Source: Burkholderiaceae bacterium DAT-1 (GTDB lineage Bacteria > Pseudomonadota > Gammaproteobacteria > Burkholderiales > Chitinimonadaceae). Taken from it: DNA of 64,000 nt. The translations under genes were made by a program, and so were the position numbers. Of the stretch, positions 26,637-36,139 are shown in pieces. The stretch lies in the NCBI GenBank assembly GCA_019084025.1, contig JAHRBI010000004.1, positions 1 through 64,000 on the forward strand, written 5' to 3'. Under the pieces are notes generated by a model. It was not told the origin of the DNA, searched no databases, and saw only the letters and a list, made by a program, of their open reading frames with translations. The number at the start of each line of letters is the position of its first letter. Position 1 is the first letter of the stretch.

Positions 26637-27656
26637 TCACGCATTATCCAGACTCACCTCACCGCGCAGATTGAGTGCCGCGCGCTCGCGTACGCTGACC
26701 AGATCGGGCGACTGGCTGAGCAATGCATAAAGCTTGGTGATGGCAGCTTCGACGGTCATGTCGCCGCCGGATACCAGACCTGCCTTGCCGAGTGCGCTGC
26801 TGGCTGCGTAATGGCCCATCGCGACGCGACCAGAAGGACATTGCGTGCAGTTGATGATAACGGTGCCGCGTTTACTTGCCTCAGTGAGGGCGGCAAGCAA
26901 GGCTGGATCGTAATCAGGCACATTGCCCGCGCCATAGGTCTCCAGTACCAGTCCATCCAGCGGCGTGGATAGCAGACCGGCAATCAGGCTGGCGCTGAAA
27001 CCCGGATAGAGTTTCAGACCGGCGATGCGCAGATCGGGCCGGATGGGGTGTGCCTTGAACGCAAACGAAGATTTGATGGCTACGAGGGCTTGATTCAACT
27101 CGCGCTCGCCATGTACCCGACCGAGAATCGGGTAGTTGGGCGTGCCAAATGCATTGATATCGCTGCCGGATAATTTGCGGGCACGATTGCCGCGCATCAA
27201 TTGGCGATTGAAGGCAATGGCGACTTCGCTCAGATTGTCATCGCAAGCCCACATAAAGGCATCGACCAGATTCTGCTCGGCATCATTTGGCGTTTCACAT
27301 AGTGGCACCATGGAGCCGGTCACAATCACCGGCTTGCTGAGGTTGTCCAGCATAAAGCTCAGTGCCGATGCGGTGTAGGCCAGTGTGTCGGTACCGTGAA
27401 TGACGACAAATCCGTCGTATTCGGGATAGTTGGCTTCGATATCGGCGACGATCTGGTTCCAGTGCGAAGGTTGCAGATTCGATGAGTCGATCAGCGGGGC
27501 ATATTCTTTCAGCGTATAGGCAGGAAACCCCGGATGGCTGGCCGCTATTTTTTCCAGTTCGCGGGGCAGATAACCTGCTTCCGGCGCATAGCCTGAGGCG
27601 GTGGCGGTCATACCGATGGTGCCGCCGGTATAAATCACAAAAAGTCGTTTGGACAT
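26637..27656 (-). CDS. ansA: Type I L-asparaginase
   Basis: 339 residues from ATG 27656 (MSKRLFVIYTGGTIGM). The open frame extends 25 codons upstream into the gap but without a ribosome site. Catalytic Thr elements: TGGTIGM at the N-terminus and HGTDTLAYTASALSFM in the middle. No signal peptide, so the cytoplasmic, low-affinity type. Hydrolyses asparagine to aspartate and ammonia. The stop is ~60 bases from the SRP RNA. It lies 22 bp downstream of the hydroxyacid dehydrogenase gene on the same strand. Confidence 0.93.
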   Translation of the reverse strand: MSKRLFVIYTGGTIGMTATASGYAPEAGYLPRELEKIAASHPGFPAYTLKEYAPLIDSSNLQPSHWNQIVADIEANYPEYDGFVVIHGTDTLAYTASALSFMLDNLSKPVIVTGSMVPLCETPNDAEQNLVDAFMWACDDNLSEVAIAFNRQLMRGNRARKLSGSDINAFGTPNYPILGRVHGERELNQALVAIKSSFAFKAHPIRPDLRIAGLKLYPGFSASLIAGLLSTPLDGLVLETYGAGNVPDYDPALLAALTEASKRGTVIINCTQCPSGRVAMGHYAASSALGKAGLVSGGDMTVEAAITKLYALLSQSPDLVSVRERAALNLRGEVSLDNA

Positions 27657-27678
27657 GGTTTGTTCCAGTGTGAATTTG

Positions 27679-28626
27679 TCAGGCGCACAGATTGCGCGGT
27701 GTGCCGGCGGCCCAGCATTCGATATTGCCAATCAGCTGCTCGCCCAGCGCCTGCATGGCTTGCAGGCTGGCCCAGCCGATGTGGGGTGTGACAATCAGAT
27801 TGGGATGCTGTACCGACAATAAAGGCGTGTGAGCGGGCGGCGGTTCCTGTGCCAGTACATCTACTCCGGCGCCGCCGAGATGCCCGGAGAGGACCGCTGT
27901 CAGCAAAGCATTTTCATCGACGAGTCCGCCGCGCGCCGTATTGATCAGGATGGCGCCCGGCTTCATTGCAGCCAATGTGCTGGCGTCAAACAGATTGCGC
28001 GTGGCTTCCGTGAGCGGGCAGTGTAGCGAGATGATGTCGGCTTCAGCAACGCAGGACTCGAAGGTGGTGTATCCGTCTCGAACGACGCTTGCGCCGCGAT
28101 GTTCGGCAAGCAGCACGCGCATGCCGAATGCCCGGCACAAGTGGGCGGTGGCCTGTCCGAGGTCGCCATGTCCGATGATGGCAACGGTTTGTCCGGCCAG
28201 ATCGCGAATGTCGTCGCCGAACAGGCAGAAATTTGGCGATCGTTGCCAGCGACCCGCCGCAACATCGTGCTGATAGGCGGGTAGACGTCTGCTCAGGGCC
28301 AGCATGAGCATCAGGGCATGCTCGGGAACGGTTGTGCGGGCATAGCCGCGGATGTTGCAGACCTGAATCCCTGCGGCGTTGGCTGCGGCCACATCGATTT
28401 GATTTACGCCTGTCGCTGCGACAGCAATCAACTTGAGATCCGGCAGCTGCCTGATGACATCTGCCCGTAGCGGCACTTTGTTGCTGATGAGCACCTGCGC
28501 GCCATGTGCGTGCGCCAGAATCTGCTCGGGCGAAGTGGTGGCGATTGCTTGCCATGCATGTGGAAATGATGGTGAACGCAAATCAACTGGCAAGCTGGCG
28601 CGATCAAGAAAGACGATACGGGTCAT
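27679..28626 (-). CDS. hprA: NAD-dependent D-2-hydroxyacid dehydrogenase (glycerate dehydrogenase type)
   Basis: 315 residues. Substrate-domain N-terminus, then Rossmann motif GHGDLGQATAHLCRAFGM. Catalytic Arg in INTARGGLVDE, Glu in DVLAQEPP, and His in TPHIGWAS, all in the usual order. The architecture and LAQEPP variant favour hydroxypyruvate/glycerate dehydrogenase (HprA), but other D-2-hydroxyacids are possible. It probably shares a transcript with the asparaginase gene. Ribosome site weak. Confidence 0.88.
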   Translation of the reverse strand: MTRIVFLDRASLPVDLRSPSFPHAWQAIATTSPEQILAHAHGAQVLISNKVPLRADVIRQLPDLKLIAVAATGVNQIDVAAANAAGIQVCNIRGYARTTVPEHALMLMLALSRRLPAYQHDVAAGRWQRSPNFCLFGDDIRDLAGQTVAIIGHGDLGQATAHLCRAFGMRVLLAEHRGASVVRDGYTTFESCVAEADIISLHCPLTEATRNLFDASTLAAMKPGAILINTARGGLVDENALLTAVLSGHLGGAGVDVLAQEPPPAHTPLLSVQHPNLIVTPHIGWASLQAMQALGEQLIGNIECWAAGTPRNLCA

Positions 28627-28702
28627 GGCGGCAGGGAGTAGTTAACCGTGCCACAATTGTACCGTGCCTTTGCGCTGAATGAGGTACGTCGAAGCCGTTT
28701 CC

Positions 28703-29482
28703 TTATTCGATCAGGGCGCGATAGGCATGCCACGTCCCATGGCCAATCAGAGGTGCGGTCAGTATCAGTCCGTAGCCGCCAATGGCAAATCCTGCGCCAA
28801 TCATCACCACAATCAACATTGCCCAGGTGAGCATGCAGAATGGGTTTTCACGTACAACCTTTACACTGGCAAAGATTGCACCGAGGGCATCGATGTCCTT
28901 GTCCAGCATGATCGGCACGGAAATGACGGATACGGCGAAGACGAAATATAAAAAGGCCAGCGCAGTACCTGAATAGATCGCCATGAAGGTGAGATTTTCG
29001 GCAACCATGAACTCCTTTGACAGCATCATGCTGAGGCTGGGGAGCTGGTCGGAGAAAAACAGCGCAAACATGACGACAGATGCGCGCATCCAGCCTGCCA
29101 CCAGCAAGGTCAGCAACATGGAGAACATGCTGATGCCGGAGATATTGGCACGCCATGCAGTGAGTGTGGGCAGGAAGCGCACATTCGTGACGGTCTCCCG
29201 CCGGCGGCTGATTTCGTATACCCCGATGGAGACAAACGGTCCGGCGATGAGAAAGCCGGTGATCAGACTGATGATGTGCTGGGGCGCATTGAGTGTGAGT
29301 TGAACGAGTCCCACGCCCATCATCACAAAAGCCAGACCATAGAACAGGCTGGCAAAGGGCTGGGCAATCATGTCCTCGGCTGCATGGCGAAGCCAGCCAA
29401 TCGGGGTGTACCACTTGAGATCTCGAACGCGAACGTGTAGTTCGAGCGGTACGACTTCATCGGTTTCGTGTGTGATGCCCAT
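28703..29482 (-). CDS. DUF2189 integral membrane protein
   Basis: 259 residues from ATG 29482, which has AGGGG 7 bases upstream; the frame extends 11 codons further to a non-ATG start. A polar N-terminus (VRVRDLKWYTPIGWL) is followed by about six membrane segments; the GWLRHAAEDM and LMLDKDIDALGAIFASVKVV-like features fit DUF2189. Function unknown. It stands alone, with hprA downstream and the FKBP terminator upstream. Confidence 0.87.
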   Translation of the reverse strand: MGITHETDEVVPLELHVRVRDLKWYTPIGWLRHAAEDMIAQPFASLFYGLAFVMMGVGLVQLTLNAPQHIISLITGFLIAGPFVSIGVYEISRRRETVTNVRFLPTLTAWRANISGISMFSMLLTLLVAGWMRASVVMFALFFSDQLPSLSMMLSKEFMVAENLTFMAIYSGTALAFLYFVFAVSVISVPIMLDKDIDALGAIFASVKVVRENPFCMLTWAMLIVVMIGAGFAIGGYGLILTAPLIGHGTWHAYRALIE

Positions 29483-29619
29483 CGGTGTCCCCTTATTTGT
29501 GTGTGGTGCAAACACATGATAAAAATCAATGTAAGTCTATGATTTTCGAGGTGCAAGCTATTTCGATGGTGCGCTGCGATCAATTCACGTTTTTGCAATC
29601 AAAGTGTATGCAGACGTAC

Positions 29620-29644
29620 AAAAGGCGGCATTGAGCCGCCTTTT
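29620..29644. terminator. Symmetric terminator downstream of the FKBP gene
   Basis: AAAAGGCGGC (29620-29629), loop ATTGA, GCCGCCTTTT (29635-29644). On the minus strand it ends the FKBP transcript, 25 bases beyond its stop. Confidence 0.88.
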
Positions 29645-29669
29645 CATGCATGCCTAAGCAGATGTCGCT

Positions 29670-29999
29670 TTAGTTTACTTCCAGCAGTTCCACTTCAAAT
29701 ACCAGTGTGGCATTCGGCGGAATGACGCCACCCGCACCGCGCGCGCCATAGCCCATCGATGCTGGAATCGTCAGTTTGCGCACGCCGCCTACTTTCATGC
29801 CTGCCACACCTTCGTCCCAGCCACGGATCACATGGCCAGCACCCAGCGGGAAGGAAAACGGAATGCCACGATCTTTGCTGGAGTCGAATTTTTTGCCATC
29901 GGTCAGCCAGCCGGTGTAGTGCACGGTGACTTCCTGGCCGCGTTCGGCAACGGCACCTTCGCCTGTGGTGATGTCGTCAATGATCAGGTTATCGGTCAT
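29670..29999 (-). CDS. FKBP-type peptidyl-prolyl cis-trans isomerase
   Basis: 109 residues, one compact FKBP domain and no signal peptide. Hallmarks: VTVHYTGWLTDGKKFDSS, FPLGAGHVIRGWDEGVAGMKVGG, and IPASMGYGARGAGGVIPPNATLVFEVELL. All active-site aromatics (Tyr, Phe, Trp, Tyr) are present. Cytoplasmic foldase. Monocistronic: terminators lie on both sides. Confidence 0.95.
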   Translation of the reverse strand: MTDNLIIDDITTGEGAVAERGQEVTVHYTGWLTDGKKFDSSKDRGIPFSFPLGAGHVIRGWDEGVAGMKVGGVRKLTIPASMGYGARGAGGVIPPNATLVFEVELLEVN

Positions 30000-30010
30000 G
30001 GGATGCTCCA

Positions 30011-30043
30011 GAAAAACAATGGCCGGATCGACGTGATCCGGCC
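30011..30043 (-). terminator. Terminator of the chemoreceptor gene
   Basis: GGCCGGATC (30021-30029), 5-base loop, GATCCGGCC (30035-30043). On the minus strand it is followed by ATTGTTTTTC, a U-rich tail. It sits 47 bases past the chemoreceptor stop. Confidence 0.88.
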
Positions 30044-30089
30044 GTTGCTGCGAATGATACTCGAAAGTAGGGTAGATGAAAGCAATCGG

Positions 30090-31712
30090 CTATACGCGGA
30101 AAAGACGAATTTGGCCGTCCAGATCACGTACCAATCCCAGCATATTGGATGCGGATTGTTCGGTATACGCACCGTGTTCGCTGTTTTCCCGGGCCATCTG
30201 CGCAACGCGCTCAACGTGACCGGCAATCTCCATGGCTGCCGCGCTTTGTTCATGTACTGCTGATGCAATATGGTTCAGGCGATCATTAGCGGTACTGGCA
30301 ATCGCCTGAATCTCGCTCATGGCATGGGCGAGCTGATGGGCGCTGGCCACACAGTGCGAAATTTGCGTGCCTGTTTGCTGCATGTGTTCAAATGCCTGAT
30401 GCGTCTCGCTTTGTACGGCACCAATCTTGACGGAAATGTCGCCGGTTGCCAGTGTGGTGCGTTCAGCGAGTTTGCGCACTTCATCAGCTACCACCGCAAA
30501 GCCACGCCCTTGCTCGCCGGCACGTGCAGCTTCAATTGCGGCGTTCAATGCCAGCAAATTGGTTTGATCGGCGATTTCCTTAATAGCCTGAACAATCCCG
30601 CCGATTTCTCCTGAGCGATCTGCCAAACCACGAATCACTTGAATATTACTCTCAAGTGATGAAGACAATTGTCCGATATTGTTGGCAACCTGCGTGGCAA
30701 GCGCATGGCCTTCCTGCGCCTTTTCCGCTGTCACATCGGCATCATTGTGAGCCTGTTCGGCGCTATCCGAGATGATGCTGATTGCCGTGGTCATTTCCTC
30801 AATCGAAGCTGCTGCTGCCGAAGATGCGTCGGACTGAACTGCTGCATCATTGCGCACCTTGCGTGCTACTTCCTGCAGGCGATGGGCAGCCTGCGTGACC
30901 TCGTTCGCATTCTGGGCACTGGAGCCGATAAATTGCCTCAGCTTGTCAAATAGCCGGGAGAACTCGCTCATGGTGCGGGCAATCTCGTTTGAGCCATTGC
31001 TGCGCAGGGAGACCGACAGATCATTGTCACGGGAGATGCGCTCGGCTGTGAGTCGGGCATCATCCAGTGGAATGCTAATCGCCCGTCCAATAAAGGTGGC
31101 GATGACAATACCAAGTACGCATGCTGCTGAACTGAGCGTAATGATCAGTATCTTGGTTTGCTTCATCACCTCAACAATTTCATCGTGCCCTTTTTTTGCA
31201 CCCGCTTCCGAGGCAAGCGAAATTTCTTCGAGCTGTTCATCCATTTTGTGAATGGCGTCCTTATGCTTGGACATTTCAGCATTGGCAGACGCTGGGTCGG
31301 TGAGTGATGTACCCAAACCGCCAGCAACGGAGCGGTAGCCCTGACCGTATGCTTCGAACAGTGTTTTCAGACGGTTCACGCGGTCAGCATAGGCGGGATC
31401 AGCCTTGGCGATACTAGCGATATCGTCCTGAGCCTTGGTATAGGTTTTTTCCCACTTTTCCTTGTAGCTTTGAACTTTGTCGGCTTGGCTAACATTGATA
31501 AAGCTATCTTTTTCAAAGCGACGCAAATTACCAATGTCGATTAGGACATCATTGGTGGATGCGTGCACCTCCAGAATGCGATCAACCAAATCAGTGATGC
31601 CATCCGCTTCTTTTTGAGCGGCGCGATACCCGCTGAACGAAACCAGAACGATGAGCGCAAGCAACACGCCAAATCCAAGGCGAAGCTGGTCTTTAATGGT
31701 TGAGGGCATCAT
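30090..31712 (-). CDS. Methyl-accepting chemotaxis protein
   Basis: 540 residues from ATG 31712, with GGAG 8 bases upstream; the longer frame to 31880 lacks a ribosome site. First membrane helix ~14-32, a helical periplasmic ligand domain (~35-190, containing [10 protein letters not shown]) and a second helix ~195-217 come first. HAMP follows, then the signalling domain with the hairpin tip [41 protein letters not shown] (starting mid-domain). No C-terminal CheR/CheB pentapeptide: it ends IRLFRV. It signals to CheA/CheW; the ligand is unknown. Confidence 0.94.
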   Translation of the reverse strand: MMPSTIKDQLRLGFGVLLALIVLVSFSGYRAAQKEADGITDLVDRILEVHASTNDVLIDIGNLRRFEKDSFINVSQADKVQSYKEKWEKTYTKAQDDIASIAKADPAYADRVNRLKTLFEAYGQGYRSVAGGLGTSLTDPASANAEMSKHKDAIHKMDEQLEEISLASEAGAKKGHDEIVEVMKQTKILIITLSSAACVLGIVIATFIGRAISIPLDDARLTAERISRDNDLSVSLRSNGSNEIARTMSEFSRLFDKLRQFIGSSAQNANEVTQAAHRLQEVARKVRNDAAVQSDASSAAAASIEEMTTAISIISDSAEQAHNDADVTAEKAQEGHALATQVANNIGQLSSSLESNIQVIRGLADRSGEIGGIVQAIKEIADQTNLLALNAAIEAARAGEQGRGFAVVADEVRKLAERTTLATGDISVKIGAVQSETHQAFEHMQQTGTQISHCVASAHQLAHAMSEIQAIASTANDRLNHIASAVHEQSAAAMEIAGHVERVAQMARENSEHGAYTEQSASNMLGLVRDLDGQIRLFRV

Positions 31713-31870
31713 GAAGGAGTCTCCTGATTGGTATCTGCAGCATCTTTCTGTTTTTAGGCTATTTGCACAGATTTTGCCGATGAATTCTGTATGACTGATT
31801 GACATGGATATATGTCGCGATGCTGACAGACGGGTAAAATGCCTGCTTTTGTTTGCCCTGAATGCTTGCC

Positions 31871-32317
31871 ATGAGCACACCTACGCAATCTTTGACTCCC
31901 TACGACCTGCTTGGCGGTGAAGCTGCCCTGCGATTGCTTGTCGACCGTTTCTATGAAGTCATGGATACCGATCCGGTCGCGGAAGGCGTGCGCAATATGC
32001 ATGCGCCCGATCTGACCAGCGCCAAGGACAAGCTCTTCATGTTCCTGTCCGGCTGGCTCGGCGGTCCGCCCCTGTTTGCCGAAAAATATGGTCATCCGGC
32101 TCTGCGTGCGCGCCACATGCCCTTCGCAATCGATGAACGGGCACGCGACGAGTGGCTCTACTGTATGTTTCAGGCCATGGAAGCGGTGCCGATGGATCAG
32201 GATGTGCGCGAGCATCTCGAGCAAGCCTTCTATCGTACGGCCGATTTCATGCGTAACCGTGCCGAGGCCGGTGATGCTGAAGGCGGACAGTGCGCGCATG
32301 GTCATCACGAGGGATGA
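31871..32317 (+). CDS. Group II truncated haemoglobin (TrHbO type)
   Basis: 148 residues from ATG 31871. Contains the helix B segment [11 protein letters not shown] with Phe-Tyr, then [19 protein letters not shown]. The proximal His is in RARHMPFAI, and the Trp in [11 protein letters not shown] is the G8 Trp of group II. The C-terminus is His/Gly-rich (CAHGHHEG). Likely binds O2, NO or peroxide at haem; the physiological role is unknown. Its TGA overlaps the ATG of the nuclease gene, so the two proteins are translationally coupled. Confidence 0.92.
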   Translation: MSTPTQSLTPYDLLGGEAALRLLVDRFYEVMDTDPVAEGVRNMHAPDLTSAKDKLFMFLSGWLGGPPLFAEKYGHPALRARHMPFAIDERARDEWLYCMFQAMEAVPMDQDVREHLEQAFYRTADFMRNRAEAGDAEGGQCAHGHHEG

Positions 32318-33771
32318 GCAACGTGTTTGATTTGCCGCTGGTATTTGTCGATCTGGAAACCACGGGTGCGCATATCCAGCGTGATCGCATCACCGAGATT
32401 GGCGTGGTCGAGTGGCATGGCGACGAGGTCAGCGAGTGGTCGACGCTGGTGAATCCGCAGGCGCCGATCCCGCCCTTTATCCAGAGCCTCACCGGCATCA
32501 ACGATGACATGGTGAAAGACGCGCCGACCTTTGCCGAACTGGCACCGGCACTGCTGGAGCGACTGAGCGGAAAAGTGTTTTTTGCGCACAATGCCCGCTT
32601 TGATTACGGCTTCCTGAAAAACGAATTCAAGCGCGCCGGACTGGAATACCGCGCCAAGGTCGTGTGTACGGTCAAGCTGTCGCGCAAGCTGTTCCCGCGC
32701 GAGTTCAAACACAATCTGGATGCTGTCTCGACCCGCATGGGGCTGACCGTGGAAGGTGACCGCCACCGCGCGCTGACCGATGCGCGATTGGTGCAGCAAT
32801 TTCTGGCCAGGCTGCGTGAAACGACTGCAGAAGAGGTTTTGCTGCTGGCGCTGGACGACGTCGGCCGTACGGCCAGTCTGCCGCCGGGCATTGATCCGGA
32901 AGTGGTGGAGGACATGCCGGACGGACATGGCGTGTATCTTTTCTATGGCGAAAATGATCTGCCCATTTATATCGGCAAAAGCAATCGCCTGAAAAAGCGC
33001 GTGCTCTCGCATTTCAGTAGCGATCATGCCGCGGACAAGGAAATGCGCCTGTCACAGCAGCTCAAGCGGCTGGACTGGATCACCACATCGGGTGAGCTGG
33101 GCGCAACGCTGCTTGAAGCACGTCTGATCAAGTCGATGAAGCCGGTATACAATCGGCAGCTGCGCAAAAATGATGATGTATGCAGCTGGCGCTTTGTGCC
33201 CGATGCTGAAGGCCGGGCGAAGCCGGTGCTGTGTAAATCGTCGGAGCAGGATCTCGGGCGCGAGGCGAATCTGTACGGCTTATTCCGCTCGCCGCGCGAA
33301 GCCAATAATATGCTCAAGAAGCTGGCGGAAGGGCACAAGCTCTGTCTCACCACGCTAGGGCTGGAACGGACAGGCAAGCGCGAGCATTCGCCCTGTTTCG
33401 GCATGCAGGTTGGCAAGTGCCGTGGCGCATGTGTCGGCAAGGAGCCGCTGCTGTCGCATCAGGCTCGCCTGATGGCCGCACTGGCCAAGCAGAAATTGCC
33501 GCACTGGCCGTGGCCGGGCAGGGTGCTGTTGCGGGATAGCGATGGTTCGTCCATCGTGCAGGACTGGCATCTGGTCGACCACTGGGTGTGGCACGGTAGC
33601 GCTGCCAGCGAGGAAGAGCTGGCTGATCTGCTCGACACCCGCAGCGAGGCGCGCTTTGATCTTGATACCTTCAAGATTCTGAGCAAATGGTTGCAGCATC
33701 CGCCCGCAGATAGTGTGCGCGTGCTGGATCAGACTCGCGGGATGGATTCGTCGGAGCACGAATCGATCTAG
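32314..33771 (+). CDS. DEDDh exonuclease fused to a GIY-YIG (UvrC/Cho-like) nuclease
   Basis: 485 residues from ATG 32314, overlapping the haemoglobin stop. Domain 1 (~5-175) is a DnaQ-like 3'-5' exonuclease: FVDLETTG, HNARFDYGFL and the His-Asp pair in DRHRALTDARL. Domain 2 (~205-290) is GIY-YIG: HGVYLFYG, IYIGKSNRLKKRVLSHF and catalytic Glu in LLEARLIKSMKPVYN. A Cys-containing segment CFGMQVGKCRGACVG follows, as in Cho/UvrC relatives, then a C-terminal region of unknown role. It probably acts in DNA repair, pairing an endonuclease incision with end trimming (inference). Confidence 0.92.
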   Translation: MSNVFDLPLVFVDLETTGAHIQRDRITEIGVVEWHGDEVSEWSTLVNPQAPIPPFIQSLTGINDDMVKDAPTFAELAPALLERLSGKVFFAHNARFDYGFLKNEFKRAGLEYRAKVVCTVKLSRKLFPREFKHNLDAVSTRMGLTVEGDRHRALTDARLVQQFLARLRETTAEEVLLLALDDVGRTASLPPGIDPEVVEDMPDGHGVYLFYGENDLPIYIGKSNRLKKRVLSHFSSDHAADKEMRLSQQLKRLDWITTSGELGATLLEARLIKSMKPVYNRQLRKNDDVCSWRFVPDAEGRAKPVLCKSSEQDLGREANLYGLFRSPREANNMLKKLAEGHKLCLTTLGLERTGKREHSPCFGMQVGKCRGACVGKEPLLSHQARLMAALAKQKLPHWPWPGRVLLRDSDGSSIVQDWHLVDHWVWHGSAASEEELADLLDTRSEARFDLDTFKILSKWLQHPPADSVRVLDQTRGMDSSEHESI

Positions 33772-33804
33772 TTTATTTCATTTAATTTGCATACAGGATG
33801 CTGC

Positions 33805-34659
33805 ATGGAACTGCCGCTGGGGTGTACGTGGGAAACGCGTGGTTGTCATCAACTGATCCGGGTTTCCACCCCGCAGGGGCAGGGCCTGATTTCCCTGAGC
33901 GGGGCGCAGCTCCTGTCATGGACGCCCGCTGGCGGAGAGCCACTGGTGTGGCTGTCGCCGGGTGCAGATTTCGACAACGGCAAGCCGCTGCGGGGCGGGA
34001 TTCCGCTGTGCTGGCCGTGGTTCGGACCCTCCGTGGTGCCGGGACTGCCGCAGCATGGGCTGGCCCGACAGCTGCCGTGGACGCTAACCGCCAGCACTGC
34101 CCTTGAACAAGCCACCAAATTTACCTTCGAACTGCGCGACAGCGATGCCTCCCGCGCCATCTGGCCACACGCCTTTATCCTGCAGCTGACCCTGCAACTC
34201 GGGCAGTCGATCGAACTGGCCTTCCGTATGCGTCATGCCGCAGCAACTCCGCAGACGCTGGGCTTCTGCCTGCATAGCTATTTTGCTGTGCCTGACGCGC
34301 TGGCTGCTACCGTTTCCGGTGTGGCGGGGGCGATGTGCCACGACAAGATCGTCCATATCAGCCAGCCCCAGACCGGCACGCTGCAACCCGGTGCCAACTA
34401 CGATGCAGTGTTTACCGGTGCATCGGGTCAATACACTCTGCATCGCGCGCCATGGCCTGATATTCATATCCAGACCAGTAATGCACCCAGCGTCATCGTC
34501 TGGAATCCGGGCGATGAGAAGTCACCCACCGATATGCCCGACCGCTGCTGGACGGGCATGCTATGCGTAGAGCCGGGTGCCGCCATGGAAGATCGGTTTA
34601 TCCTCGCGCCTGATACCGATTACCTCACCACCATGCGTATCTCGACCGGAGCTGCCTGA
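33805..34659 (+). CDS. yeaD: D-hexose-6-phosphate mutarotase (YeaD-like aldose epimerase)
   Basis: 284 residues from ATG 33805, with AGGA 8 bases upstream. Aldose-1-epimerase beta-sandwich features: SLSGAQLLSWTP, the substrate loop KPLRGGIPLCWPWFG and PQHGLARQLPW with the catalytic-type His. LHSYFAVPD and a C-terminal VIVWNPGDEKSPTDMPD with the YeaD-type acidic site follow. Interconverts anomers of glucose-6-phosphate. The TGA overlaps the next ATG by one base (TGATG). Confidence 0.92.
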   Translation: MELPLGCTWETRGCHQLIRVSTPQGQGLISLSGAQLLSWTPAGGEPLVWLSPGADFDNGKPLRGGIPLCWPWFGPSVVPGLPQHGLARQLPWTLTASTALEQATKFTFELRDSDASRAIWPHAFILQLTLQLGQSIELAFRMRHAAATPQTLGFCLHSYFAVPDALAATVSGVAGAMCHDKIVHISQPQTGTLQPGANYDAVFTGASGQYTLHRAPWPDIHIQTSNAPSVIVWNPGDEKSPTDMPDRCWTGMLCVEPGAAMEDRFILAPDTDYLTTMRISTGAA

Positions 34660-35561
34660 TGGAAACCCTGAAGCTGCCTGCGCCGGATGGCGTGCTGATT
34701 CCGCTGTGCCACTGGCCGCACGCAGAGCCACGCGCCGTACTCTTGATTCTGCATGGTATGAGTGAATACGCATCGCGCTATGATCGCTTTGCCCGCTATC
34801 TCAACACACAGGGTGTCGCGGTGGTGGCCCATGATCATCGTGGCCACGGGATGTCTCCCGTTGCGCAGGGATGTTATGGCCCGGGTGGCTGGGACGCTGT
34901 ACTGGGCGACGTGGCTCGTGTGCGCCAGCAGGTCGAGCAACTGTATCCGGGGCGACCGGTGTTCCTGCTCGGGCATAGCATGGGCTCGTTTATTGCACGC
35001 GGCGTGTGGAGCCAGCCGAAAGCATTGCCATACGCCGGGCTGATCCTCTCGGCCACCGGCTACCGGCAGACACCGATTGCACGCGTGATGCGCGGCATTG
35101 CCCGATCATTGGGCAAGCGCCGCCGCGATCAGGCCTCGCGCTTCATGGAGCGGCTGGTGTTCGGCAGCTTTAACCTGAATTTCTTCCCGGCACGCACACG
35201 CATGGACTGGCTCAGTCGCGATCAGGCCGAAGTCGACGCCTATATTGCCGATCCGCTCTGTGGTTTTGCGCCGAGCTGGGGATTATGGGAAGACCTGTTT
35301 GTCGGCATCATTGCGCTGGAAGCGGCCGAAAAGGCAGGCACGCATATACCTAAAGCGGCGCCAGTATTGCTGATGACAGGCAGCCGTGATCCCGTCGGTA
35401 TGGGCAAGCTCGCACCCGGACAGATGGCCAAGGTATATCGGGCAGCAGGTGTGCAGGAGATTGAAACGCAGATCTGGCCGGATGGCCGCCATGAAATGCT
35501 GAATGAAACGAATCGTGACGAAGTGATGAACCATGTCGCCGCCTGGATTGCGAGCGTCTGA
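34659..35561 (+). CDS. Alpha/beta hydrolase, monoacylglycerol lipase/lysophospholipase type
   Basis: 300 residues. Oxyanion region LLILHGMSEYASRYDRFARYL, HDHRGHG, nucleophile Ser in LLGHSMGSF, and Asp and His of the triad in LLMTGSRDPVG and PDGRHEMLNE. The strand order and DHRGHG motif place it with monoacylglycerol lipases and lysophospholipase L2 (PldB). No signal peptide. Coupled to the mutarotase gene by TGATG; a functional link is not obvious. Confidence 0.9.
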   Translation: METLKLPAPDGVLIPLCHWPHAEPRAVLLILHGMSEYASRYDRFARYLNTQGVAVVAHDHRGHGMSPVAQGCYGPGGWDAVLGDVARVRQQVEQLYPGRPVFLLGHSMGSFIARGVWSQPKALPYAGLILSATGYRQTPIARVMRGIARSLGKRRRDQASRFMERLVFGSFNLNFFPARTRMDWLSRDQAEVDAYIADPLCGFAPSWGLWEDLFVGIIALEAAEKAGTHIPKAAPVLLMTGSRDPVGMGKLAPGQMAKVYRAAGVQEIETQIWPDGRHEMLNETNRDEVMNHVAAWIASV

Positions 35562-35645
35562 GGGCTGGATGACTCAAATGCCGCAGGTGATTTGTCTGTT
35601 TGACGGTATTCCAAGCATGAGCAGGCAAGCAAAAAAATAAGCCAG

Positions 35646-35667
35646 ACCGGGACCACTCCATCCCGGT
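35646..35667. terminator. Probable terminator between convergent genes
   Basis: ACCGGGA (35646-35652), 8-base loop, TCCCGGT (35661-35667). A seven-A run at 35631-35637 gives a U-rich tail about 9 bases later on the minus strand; on the plus strand only TTTGTG follows. It sits between the convergent hydrolase (35561) and the small secreted protein (35687) and could serve either. Confidence 0.5.
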
Positions 35668-35686
35668 TTGTGCCTGGGTCAGTCAC

Positions 35687-36088
35687 TTACTTGGACATCA
35701 GCATATCCAGCACCGGCTTTATTTTGGCCTTCAACGCCGCATCCCCGCCGTCGTGCTTTTTCTGGATCCACTGAATAGCGTTCATGCCATCGCCTTCGGC
35801 TTTGGTAAAAGAAGGCTTGCCCGCTTTGGTCGCGATCAAGGTGGCGGCGTCTACTGCACCGTTCACGGCTGCAGTGCGCAATAGACTGCCGTTTGCACCG
35901 CATTTTATACCATCATATATACGGCGCAAATCAACGCCGTCTTCTTCCAGCGTGCGCCGTAGACCGCTGCGGTCATTCGCTTGGGTGTACTGGCAGATTT
36001 TGGTGATGACATGTTCATCATCATCATCTGCCAGTGCAGGCAGCGTAATTGTGCTGACTAAAATTGCCATCAAGCAGGCTGACTTCAT
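35687..36088 (-). CDS. Small periplasmic protein, DUF3718-like
   Basis: 133 residues from ATG 36088, with GGAGG 6 bases upstream. Signal peptide MKSACLMAILVSTITLPALA, then an acidic DDDDE. The mature part has two Cys (ICQYTQANDRSGLRRTL and IYDGIKCGANGSLL), fitting the DUF3718 pattern of short secreted proteins with a probable disulphide. A C-terminal Lys-rich helix KHDGGDAALKAKIKPVLDML follows. Function unknown. Confidence 0.75.
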   Translation of the reverse strand: MKSACLMAILVSTITLPALADDDDEHVITKICQYTQANDRSGLRRTLEEDGVDLRRIYDGIKCGANGSLLRTAAVNGAVDAATLIATKAGKPSFTKAEGDGMNAIQWIQKKHDGGDAALKAKIKPVLDMLMSK

Positions 36089-36139
36089 CGCAAACCTCCA
36101 GCCGGGCACAATCGGCCCTTTAATTGGAACTGGGGCAGA

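Noticed and set aside
30090-31880. Longer N-terminus for the chemoreceptor
   Set aside because: The extra 56 codons lack a membrane segment and ribosome site and would overlap the start of the divergent haemoglobin gene.
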